A DNA stretch of 64,000 nt, taken from assembly GCA_029449245.1 (NCBI GenBank), contig JANATF010000010.1, positions 1,054,001 through 1,118,000 of the forward strand. The letters run 5' to 3'. Below the pieces are notes generated by a model. It was given only the letters and a program-made list of their open reading frames with translations. It was not told the DNA's origin and did no database searches. The stretch comes from Mortierella alpina. Its lineage: Eukaryota > Mortierellomycota > Mortierellomycetes > Mortierellales > Mortierellaceae. Below, piece after piece: positions 43,521-53,657 of this stretch. A program made the translations under genes and the position numbers. Position 1 is the stretch's first letter. Each line of letters opens with the position of its first letter.

Positions 43521-46500
43521 ATGAATCCATATTCGGAATTCACCTGCCTCTATACTAGTCAGAAGCAGAAGAAGGCAAAGACTTGGCAGGATGGTAAGAG
43601 AACATTCCTCGGACTGACTTTATAATGCATCGACGAGTTAGACATGAGAGCGCGTCTGACAAAAGACTCATTTGGACTGGCACCCTAGGTCACATAAGAT
43701 ACTTCCACAATAACTCAAAGGTATGCCTGGGCAAGCTGCAAGCATGTTAACTGCAGCTCATTCAGAGAATTTTCTCACAGCAGTGGTTACGTTTGTTCCA
43801 ATGTGTAGGTGGTTCTTTACGATGTCAAGTTCAGCACTTTGGATAGGTACGAATGAATTCAAATTGATGGCATCTGGGATCCTGGTCAATGTAGCTGTTC
43901 CATTAAGATTGAGCATGTGTTTCCGTACCTGTTACCCTCCACACCACACAGCATGTTCCATAAAAGCGCGACTATCGCAGCAGGCGATGACCTGGACATG
44001 GACAAGCATCTGATCACTATCGAAGATCTGACCGTTGCTTACGCCACCAACTCGAATGCACGATCCGAATGCGGCACAGCACAGCCACCCTCAATACGCA
44101 GACCGCCGTCTCTGCCGCACCAGTCTATACCCACCAATGCAACACCACACCCCGCCAATGTTGCCGCACCGCGTGCAAGCGCAGCACCGTCGTCCCTATC
44201 GCTAGATTCCAATAGCCCGAGTCTCAAGGGGATGCAAGTTCGCTACCAACAACAGCAACTCAACAACTCTGGTGAAGGGTTACCAGGGGAGAACACACAT
44301 ATCGATTCCAAAAGGAAGAAGTGGCGACCTCCGCTACCTGGACAAAGTGCTTCTACGCTGCTGTCCTTTCAGTCCCAACCTAACGAGAACAGCAACGCGA
44401 CAGGTAGTTTTGCAGAGCCGCATTTGTCAACCAATTATCCCGTGCACTGGCAATCAGAAATGGTACCATCTAGAAGCAGCCTCCCCTCAGCACCACCCAG
44501 CTCAAAGGAAGCCCTTTCAACAAATCCTCCACCAGCTCCCAAGAGAAGAAAGGTCGGGCTATCAAGACCAGCAGGATCCAGTACCGAGTCAGGGCAATCC
44601 AACGTAGTTGCATCCCACCGACTACCGACTACACAGCTCGAATTCCCGAATGCAGCGCGGTGCACGAATTTTACAGGAAGGAACTCGGGACAACTCCTGA
44701 GGCGGTCAATGGCAGTGGGTTCAAGATTCATGTCCCCTAGCCAATATCGGGACAGCATGACATGTCTTATTTTCGAGCACCTTCAGATCATGGTTATCGA
44801 AATAGCCATCACTCTCTGGAACATTAAAACCACCACACAAAGGGGCGGCACCATGGATACACTCTACAGGAGTCGCGGTATATACATGCATTCTGGGTCA
44901 ACACTTCGGAGGAAGGGCGATAATGCGTACGCAGGATTTCCGATCTATAATGATAGGAGAATCCCTGGGTCTGGAGACGCTTCAGGCACTAGCGCTGCCA
45001 TTCATATAGCATCGAATCAAGGAGCTGTGCTCACTGTGACAAACAAGGAACACCACTCAAAGTAAGTAGCTGTCCGCGCGGTCCATAGCGTAACCTTCTT
45101 TCGTATTGCACTGACCAATATGACCTGTAGATATTCAAAAGACGACCTGTGGGTTGTATCGAAATCGCCTCGCTTCGATACGGCATCAACATTTTTCGCC
45201 CGCTCTGTGTTTTATGGACCATCAGGCAACGAAATTGAGGTAATTCCGACTCGGTGTCTGGCTAGCTTGTTTTTCTCGGCGCCTATACTATATTAAAAGT
45301 TCTCTCTACACCATAGCTTTCATGCCTTTCCCCGAAAGATTCAAGTGCGGCGCGGGATATACTCGAGAATTCCAATGAAGTCTGTGCGATTCGCCTTTTC
45401 AATGCCATGTCAGAATTCATGATGCTTGGTAAGAAACATGGAAGATTCTGTGTTTTTCACTCACGACGAACGATCAATATATCAACTAAGAGAGATTTTG
45501 TATAGACAATCTGACGGATGGTTTGACTCGGACACCGTTGCTACCAGTCCTGCTCAACTATGTGCCTCCAGAGCTCATAAGAGGATCGAAAACGGCTGTG
45601 TTTAAGACTCCGTCTCGGATACCAGAAAAAACTGGGTGCATTGTGCTTACAGAGGAGGACGGCATTGATATGGAAGCAGAAATCATTGATGCCACTGAGC
45701 ACTACAACCTGAATACCGAGCAGGCAACTGTTCTGCGGAACTTTGCACAGATCGTCGTTCGTGCGCCAAACTGGAACCCAAAATCTTTAGATACACCGCC
45801 TGTGCTTTTGGTCCATGGTATGCAAACTGGAAATGCAGGGTTATTTTAGGTGCAACCCAATGATTCTGACTTTTTTTCGTATTTGGTTCACAATAATGCT
45901 AGGTGTATTTGGCGCAGGGAAAAGGTGAGGCCGTTGTTTGAGAGTGAATAACGATGTTAATTATCCACAGGCACCCATCATTCTAATAGGTCAAATTGTG
46001 CTACTAGTTTTCTCATTGCGGTGCTTATTGTATTCATCGAAAACATTATCCATAAGGCGCGACCGCTTCCAAGGGAGGAGAGGTCGTGTCGGTTTCTGGT
46101 CAGCTCGATGACAGTAAGTCATTCCACGCCGCAGTTTGGCATAGGTTTTGAAAACTGAACGTTCAAGATACAGGCTGACTTTTTATTTTTGTAGAACGTC
46201 GCGGTGGACAGAATATTGACGGTAACTATAACATAAGGTTTTTCTGTGGGAATGAGCGCATGCAATTACTAACCCTTGTCAACGCACAGGCTTTGCTAGA
46301 TCTCAACTATACGAAGTTTGTCAGAGTGGGAAGTCTGAAAAAGGTTGCAAGGCGGGTACTTCCGTATACCACGCAGTCTAACACGGGTCGTGCTGGAGAA
46401 GGTATGTCCGATGTTTAAATGAAACTGAGGCACCAAACCTACAAGGCCGGCCATCCTCACTCTTGCATCGTTTTAAAGACATTAAGGAACTTCAGGCTAT

Positions 46501-49099
46501 CCTTGCGGACGACAGCCTTTCGATGAAAGAGCGCCAATATGTCAAGATCGCCTTGAAAAAGTTTCAAAAGCAGGAGAATCGAGGAACTGTCGCGAGCGCC
46601 AACGTCGTGGGTAGGTCTACTTGTACCTCCTCACTTGCTGTTCTTCGTGATACCAGCCATTAATTTTTGTTATATGGAAGGTACCACCTGCGTTGCGTCC
46701 ATGTTTGAGGTTTTGGACGGTGTTTCCTTTCCTATTGTTATTCTGGATGAGGCCAGGTAAGCGGCGGCATGCGATTATCTCGTCGAGCATCGAATCCTTC
46801 TTCACTAACTAATACTTTGAACACGTCGATAGTCAATTGCTTGAACCAATGTCGCTTATACCACTCTGCAGGGCCTCGGGGGAAAAACTAATTTTAGTTG
46901 GGGATCCCTTGCAGTTATCTCCGCCACTCAGCACAAATGGAGAGAACTCACCCAGCAGCAAAGGTCTCTCGAGGACCCTCTTCGACCGTGCGATTGAGGT
47001 AATGCTTCTGCCGCGTACATTATGTGCATTAACTTTTGCGTGATTACAAGTCGCTAAAGATTTCACTGTCGTTGTTTTCTGTAGATGGGACTAAAGGTAT
47101 CATTTAGCTTAGTAGTAGCTGGACGGAAAGCGTTGCTGCCTCATTTTCGGCCGCTGATCGTCTCTCGTGCTTACACTTTTAGCCCACCATGTTACGTACC
47201 CAGTACCGGTGTCATCGTCGCATAGCAGAAATCAGTAACTCATTATTTTACTCCGGCGTTCTCAAAACTGGAGCGAGTATGGACGCGCGTGCGCCATTGA
47301 TTCACGGCCTTCCCACGTTGACGTTCATTGACAATGCCGGTCAAGAGAGACAAAATCCGCGCACCAAATCGTTCACCAATCCAGCAGAGATTCGCCTTAT
47401 TGTATCCATCATCCAGAGGCTTCTCCATCTCAATATCCCGGAGGCCGATATTGGCGTCATCTCACTGTGTATGTGCTCATGCACTTGGCTCATTTTGCAA
47501 GTCCCTGGTGACGATGTACAGTTTGAATTAACAAATGTATTCTGGCTTGTTAGATAAATCTCAGGCAGATGGCATACAAGCTGAACTAGCTGATCTATCC
47601 AAGACGACCGGTCAAAGTATTGGAGTACAAGTTTCCACGGTCGACGCGTTTCAGGTATGCAAGGCACCCATCGCAATTATACCACGCCGCTGCGAGATGA
47701 ATGTAGTACTGATAAGCTACCTTTCCTATAACATTCACTCTAGGGTTCTGAAAGGGATGTCATCATCGTATCTACAGTACGGACAGACTCTATTGGGTTT
47801 ATTGAAAATCGCCAGCGTGTCAATGTGGCACTGACGCGTAGCAAGCGGTATGTGAACTGAGCTGCGGCATGATCAAAGGAAGATGTTTACGAATCATGTG
47901 TTCTCAAGCTGTGCCCATGTATCGCTGTTAGCCACCTCTTCATCACTGGAAATGCTCAGCTACTCAACTCTAGCAGTGTCTGGGGTCCTGTTATCAAAGA
48001 CCATTGCACTGGTAAGTCAAATGTGCCATGGATAGCGTGGTCGCCTTTTAGCATGACGAGCTGTATCTAGGACTAAATAGCCGCATTTTAATTAGTTCCA
48101 TCAGATGGCTGTATGCAAGGGAGTCAGTTTCTACACAACCTCAAGACTCTCAATCCACTGCCAAGGCAGAGTGAGATGGCACTGTTGGAAGAATCCGACG
48201 ATGATAACATTCAAGACGATGCTGATGAAGGCGATGAGGAGGAAGAGGAGGAAGAAGGAGAGGACTATGAGTTCCATGGTCATGATGAGGACGCAGACAC
48301 GAAATTAAATACGGAAACCTCCGATCCTAGAACAGGCAGCCGTAAGTATACTTTATATGAGGCAGACGAGGACGATAGCGGGAACAGCCAAGATGAAGGG
48401 GATAACGGCCGCTGGAGCAAGAATCAAGTTCAGCATAGCTCCACAAATGATCGCGCTCGTTTGGCTCAAAACTTTGCCAGGGACAGTACTCGGAGCCACC
48501 AACCAATGGATTCCAAAGCGCCTGTGCGCATTGCCACAGCAAACAGTGTGCTTCCTGCGCGACTCACTGTTTACAGACATGACAACAACGGCGCTCGCTC
48601 GTCACACAGGCCACTTGACAATCACCACCTGGAACCAGAATCACTTATTCAGGAGAGTCAGCCCTTGGGTACCAAGCCCATTCACGAGGGCCTGAGCCTG
48701 GTCAAATCTGAGTGTCCTTGGGGACTGGGCCAGGTAGAGGATGAGGTGATTGACGAGGTGGTATGGGAAACGAGCATGGAGGGCGATGATCGCGAGGCAA
48801 TAGAAAATACGCGCGAGGAGCAGTACGTGTATCTGCCTAGAGTCGACCGACAGCTTGAGCTCGTTGAGATGGCTCCAGGCGAACCGACGCAACCACTTGC
48901 ACAGTACGAGTCTCAGAGGATCGAGGATCTGGATGTTGGCGGCTGGTCTCAGTGGATGCCCAAGGGATCTGCTCAAGTGGTGATTGACAGGCCCGCTGTT
49001 TATCCGGCCAAGATTGAGGTTAACAGGGACGATGACGATGATGATCACTATGATGACGATATCGCATGCCTTGAGGTGGACGATCTCGATTCGATATAG
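43521..49099 (+). CDS. ZGRF1/Mte1-like protein: DUF2439 N-terminus fused to SF1 (UPF1-like) helicase
   Basis: Twenty exons: 43521-43593, 43689-43720, 43809-43846, 43895-45061, 45131-45239, 45317-45428, 45506-45817, 45903-45924, 46008-46113, 46195-46221, 46290-46401, 46479-46610, 46681-46756, 46833-46998, 47085-47096, 47183-47468, 47554-47654, 47744-47847, 47932-48011 and 48096-49099 (1356 aa, every join phased). The first 80 residues form the DUF2439 domain of yeast Mte1 and human ZGRF1 (CLYTSQKQKKAKTWQDG, GDDLDMDKHLITIEDL). A disordered region follows, then KYSKDDLWVVSKS...FYGPSGNEIE. The helicase has Walker A GVFGAGKS, NVAVDRIL, Walker B VILDEAS, LVGDPLQLSP, MLRTQYRCHRRIAE, VSTVDAFQGSERDVIIVS and RVNVALTRSK, a complete DNA2/UPF1 set. 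ZGRF1 and Mte1 act at D-loops in recombination and crosslink repair. No GRF zinc finger is seen. The tail is acidic (poly-Glu, poly-Asp). Confidence 0.88.
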
Positions 49100-49721
49100 T
49101 TTGTAAAGTCGGCGGTGTTGAGAATATACAGCACCCGGCCTTCATCCCTTGCAGGGGCCGTTATCATTAAAGGACCGTTCGATGTCGCGTCTCCGAGGCC
49201 TTGACACCCTCCTCTTAACAAGGGGACCTCGTCCTCATGCAAGTGTATGGTGACCACCACTCGGATGGCCTATGATCGTCTCAGTGTGCAACTCTCTCAC
49301 TCTCTCTCTCGCTGTCTTTCTATTTGTTGAACGACATGGCCTGACATTTGTCTCCATTCCTTGTGTATTCGCACGGATAGCAGGACACTAGCTTTCTGTT
49401 ACACCTCTGCCCTCAAGAGTGATTTCTTTGCCCAAACCCCTTGTCGTTGCCCTCAATCAGTAAACCTTATTCGCAGGTGGCTACTTTTCACCCTCGTCAG
49501 CTACTGACGCACGCCAGCGCTTATTTGCACTTGAAGGAAACCACACCAGTGTACTGCGCAACAAGCCATCTGATCCCTGTGTATTACATGATACATATTT
49601 AACAGCCGTGCAAGTGCGTGTCTATTTTTCTCTCATTCTCTTTCTCTCACCCTTTACCGTCCATTTGTTCTTCAACCCTCAGTCTCCCAAACCTCCACTT
49701 CTACACGTAAAAGGAGAACCA
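49100..49721. other. Intergenic and ERG6 promoter region
   Basis: No gene recognised. Contains a CTCTCTCACTCTCTCTCTCGC tract near 49290 and pyrimidine-rich sequence at 49625-49660 just before the ERG6-like ATG. Confidence 0.5.
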
Positions 49722-51247
49722 ATGTCGCCAACGCGAGAAAACACGACCGCCACCGCGGATACAGCCAACCTGCAGGATCTTGACCGTTCCAAGCTGTTGC
49801 ATGGGTCGACATGGCACGAGACCAAGCACCAGGACTCGTTCGTCTCTAAGCTCACGGGCAAGAACCGCCAGTATCTGCCCGAGGTCGTTAACCAGTACAT
49901 GAAGAATTGGACCACCAACCCCAGCCCTGGTCAAGAAGCCGATAAAGACGTGGTCGAAAACGGTTCAAACATCACGAATCTCTACTTTGAGCTTTCCACG
50001 GACTTCTATGAGGTAGGCGTGAGAATGTTTTGCTTCACTTTGCGTTGGAACTCGAACAGAGCTGAGAAACCCTAGTGTTGTCAGTTGTCAGCTGTCGACT
50101 CAGCTGTCTCGAATAGAATATAAGACGCTGCTACGTTAGAGAATGTGGCTGTAATATGGCTGTAATATGCATCGGCAGGATAGAAGAGTGGGAGATACCT
50201 AAGGGATGGTGTGTGTTTGAATAATTGTTCAGCCGGATTTGGGTAGACAGAGGGGACAAAGCGTTCTTTGGTTGATACTTTGTGCTACGTGCTCGGCTCT
50301 AAATTTGTCCTCATATCATAAAACATAGCTTGACTCAAGGTACATTTACTGATGATCAACTTTGTGTTCTTCTGTAGTATGCATGGGGAACCTCGTGGCA
50401 CTTCTGCCGCTTCCACCATGGAGAATCCCTGTCACAAGCCATGGCACGCTATGAGCACTACTTGGCAGCACGTGCAGGTATTCAAGCTGGTAACCGTGTT
50501 CTCGATATTGGATGTGGTGTGGGTGGTCCGGCCCGCCAAATTACGCACTTTACTGGTGCACATATCACTGGCCTAAACATCAACGACTACCAGATCAGTC
50601 GTGCTCGTCGGTACGCTGTCGTGCATGGTTTGCAGAGTAAACAGGACTTTGTAAAGGGCGACTTTATGAACATGCCGCTGGAGAGCAACACTTTTGACGC
50701 CTGCTATGCCATCGAGGCTACCCCCCACGCGTCGTCTTTGAAGGGTGTCTATGCTGAAGCCTTTCGTGTCCTTAAGCCTGGCGGCGTGTTTGCTTGTTAC
50801 GAGTGGGTTCTGACCGATAAGTACGATCCCGCCAACGCTGAGCATCAGCGAATTGCCAAGGGTATCAAGCTAGGATGCAGTCTCGTCAACCTGGCAACCC
50901 GTAAAGAGTGCCTCGATGCCCTTCAGTTTGCTGGATTCGATATCCTGGAACACGAGGACCGTGCCATCAACGATGATGCCGTGCCTTGGTACTATCCTCT
51001 ATCGGGCGAGCTCCGTTATGCCAGGACACCTTGGGACTACTTTACCGTCTTTCGCTCCTCCACCTACGGCCGCATGGCAACGAACACTATGTGCGCGGCG
51101 CTGGAGAAGGTGGGCCTCATCGCTCCCGGCAGCACTCAGGTCGCCAAATTCCTTGACATAGGAGCCACTTCACTAGCAGAAAGTGGCAAGCTGGGCATAT
51201 ACACACCTATGTTCTTCTTTGTTGCCCGCAAGCCTGCACAAGCCTGA
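49722..51247 (+). CDS. ERG6: Sterol 24-C-methyltransferase
   Basis: Two exons, 49722-50012 and 50378-51247, joined at phase 0, give 386 aa, the usual length. Start MSPTREN lies after a pyrimidine-rich leader; the frame is open upstream but with no better context. The family signature runs ITNLYFELSTDFYE then YAWGTSWHFCRFHHGES. The SAM-binding motif I is VLDIGCGVGGPARQI, followed by ITGLNINDYQISRAR, the YAIEATPHA segment (usually IEATxHA) and EAFRVLKPGGVFACYEW. The C-terminal domain includes SGELRYARTPWDYFTVFRSS. The enzyme transfers a methyl group from S-adenosylmethionine to C-24 of zymosterol/lanosterol-type sterols on ER or lipid-droplet membranes, a late step in ergosterol-type sterol synthesis. 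The intron (365 bp) is three to four times longer than most in this window. Confidence 0.94.
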
Positions 51248-51429
51248 AAAGAAAACAGTGCGAATCGGACGAGACAGTAACGCGAACACCTCATTTTGTT
51301 CGTTGATCCATCCTCATAAAGCACCACTATTATTCTTTGTCGCGGCTCCAAAATGCGTTCACAGACGTTTTTTCATTGCATGAAGTCCTTAAGGGCACCA
51401 TATTACAACGTGCGACTTTGGACTAATGG

Positions 51430-51742
51430 AGTTTTTGGCGGCTGATCCAGCAATTCACTTTTCCGGAGCCCTGGGAGTGTGGTGCATCACGCCCGGCACT
51501 GTTTTCTTGGTTTACTCATCTTCGCGATCTGAGTTGCGGAATCGACCTTTTTCCTCAAGATGAAGGACCTTCACGATGGCCAATCTTGCCAATTCGTGAA
51601 ACTGGTTATACTTGCAATCCAAGCAGCTCGGACGATCGAGCTCGCTCTGGACAAGCCCACCGTACCACCAGTATCGCATTATACGCATTTCGGCACTAGT
51701 CGACGGGCATTCGCAAGAACTGGCCCTGATCGGCCAATGAGA
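51430..51742. repeat. Direct repeat copy 1 (313 bp)
   Basis: Matches 52013-52325 without gaps. The first roughly 240 bp are identical by eye and differences concentrate in the last 70 bp. A short frame beginning MKDLHDGQSCQFVKLVILAI is conserved in both, but it is only about 45 codons before divergence. Weaker similarity continues past both copies, so the duplicated unit may be near 580 bp. Confidence 0.85.
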
Positions 51743-52012
51743 GGCGCCATATGGTCCTATGGCCCATATGCGGGGTGCCTGGGATCTGAGGCACAGTAGG
51801 CCAGTGCTTTTTTTTTAGGTTTATGCGCTAAGTATAATCCATATAATGCTGCAGAAACACCTTGAAGCGCACCACAGAGTCCTCGCGGATCGCACTGAGT
51901 GCCTGGCACCGGCATCCACACCACCGCGTGGCCATCCGGAGCCATTGAGTGCTCTAGGGCTCTCTTTCTCTGCCACGGCGACCTCAGCTTTGGAAGGCGA
52001 CTTTGCTAATGC

Positions 52013-52325
52013 AGTTTTTGGCGGCTGATCCAGCAATTCACTTTTCCGGAGCCCTGGGAGTGTGGTGCATCACGCCCGGCACTGTTTTCTTGGTTTACTC
52101 ATCTTCGCGATCTGAGTTGCGGAATCGACCTTTTTCCTCAAGATGAAGGACCTTCACGATGGCCAATCTTGCCAATTCGTGAAACTGGTTATACTTGCAA
52201 TCCAAGCAGCTCGGACGATCGAGCTCGCTCTGGACAAGCCCACCGTACCACCAGTACCGCATTATACGCATTTCGGCCCTAGTCAACGAGCATCTGTAAC
52301 AAACGGCCATGATCGGCCAATGAGA
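52013..52325. repeat. Direct repeat copy 2 (313 bp)
   Basis: Second copy, offset 583 bp from the first. It is preceded by GCGACTTTGCTAATGC, close to GCGACTTTGGACTAATGG before copy 1, so homology extends upstream with a small indel. No terminal TG...CA, target-site duplication or transposase frame was found. Confidence 0.85.
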
Positions 52326-53562
52326 TGTGCGGATTACGGTCGTTATGATAATGTGGTAGAGAATGCCATATGGAGGCGTAGGGGATCCCAGCGAAGGTGC
52401 ACATTCGCAAGTACAGTGGGCTAGCGGCTACTTTTTGTGCTGTGTAAATAGAATAAAGTGCTGTTGATACGCTATGCCGCTCTGTTCGCCACTGAGTGCT
52501 TGATAGTCTACTGTTGGTCAGAGCACAGGATTGTCATGAATCAATGAAGCAGAGCCTCGCAGTTGTGAGTCCGACCGAAGAACGCTGAATCTAGCACGAC
52601 AGTCAGAGAAGGGACGTGTATTCGAATATTGTGAGCACAATGCGGCACGCACGTGCATATTGGTTTCAACGAATGGTTTTCATGTGGAGATCCTTTCGGG
52701 GGGAAGGAGTGGCCTGGAGTAGACAAAAGGGCAAGACAGGCGCACAGGATACACACGCACACATGCAAGCGTGCATGGTCCATGGGTGGGAGAGTGCATG
52801 ATTTTTTTTCTTGTATTGTTCAATCCATGCTCAAAACGACCCACAAACAAAGCGTGTGTTTTGTCAAATCCGATAAGCCAGACCGAATAGCACCATCCGT
52901 GTTATCCTCCCAGCCCACAATTTCGCGTTTGCTAGCGTTGAAAGGTATGATGACTTTCAAAAATGACGAACATGGTGGATGGGTAGCAACTCCCATGTGT
53001 TGTTCTGCCTTGGTGATCACTTTTCGAGGCATCTCTCTCCATCTCATCTCTCCCACGTAGCGCGTGTTTACAGCAGCAGCGGATGAGATTGGCTCTCCAT
53101 GGTTCGCACCCCTAGGAGAGATTCCTTGCAGGAAGCGAGCATGCCCCATGCTGACATCTGGGGCAGGCATGCCGCGGCTGGGCAAGGGCGTCAGGAGCTG
53201 GCCGCTGGCTGGCCTTTTGTCATGGCTCATGGTTTTTGCGCAACCTGTAGAGCTGTTGGGGGCGTTCTGCCTCATGATTGTGAGTTTTTATTTTTTGCAC
53301 GCGTCTTTTTTTTCCCACTTCCTCGTGTCCTCCGTGTTTTGCTCTTTTTTTTTTCTTGTCCCTGTCTGCCATCCCCTCTTTGTCTCTTGCTTCTCGCAGC
53401 TGCTTTTCCTCTTCTCCCTCCCGTCGCTCTCATTCCCAAAGGGTCGACATTCCTCCTCTCGCCTTTTCATCCTCGTTGCAGCTTGATGCCCTCATCACCA
53501 ATCCCGACCTTCGCCTCTTGACGATTCCCTCTGTGTCCAGCACCCATCGCACTGTGCATGCA

Positions 53563-53568
53563 TATATA
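53563..53568 (+). promoter_or_regulatory. Likely TATA box of the 1299-aa protein gene
   Basis: TATATA within GCATGCATATATACC, 95 bp before the ATG at 53658, the same spacing as in the two compact genes near 8 kb. Confidence 0.55.
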
Positions 53569-53657
53569 CCCCGCGCGATCTTCTGCTCCCCCTCGCCTCA
53601 AGCACCCCTAAAAAGCAAATTCAACACTCAACCGGAAACCCAAAGGACACCAGCATT

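Larger units (their letters stand above)
51248..53657. other. Gene-poor stretch with a duplicated 313-bp sequence
   Basis: Apart from the tandem copies listed separately, I see no convincing gene. A minus-strand frame at 52820-53275 (151 codons) has protein-like composition but no recognisable motif or start support, so it is not called. The last part (53280-53460) is T- and C-rich. A TATATA at 53563 probably belongs to the next gene. Confidence 0.5.

Noticed and set aside
51430-52325. LTR pair of a retrotransposon
   Set aside because: Only about 270 bp separate the copies, there are no TG...CA ends, primer-binding site or pol/gag frames.
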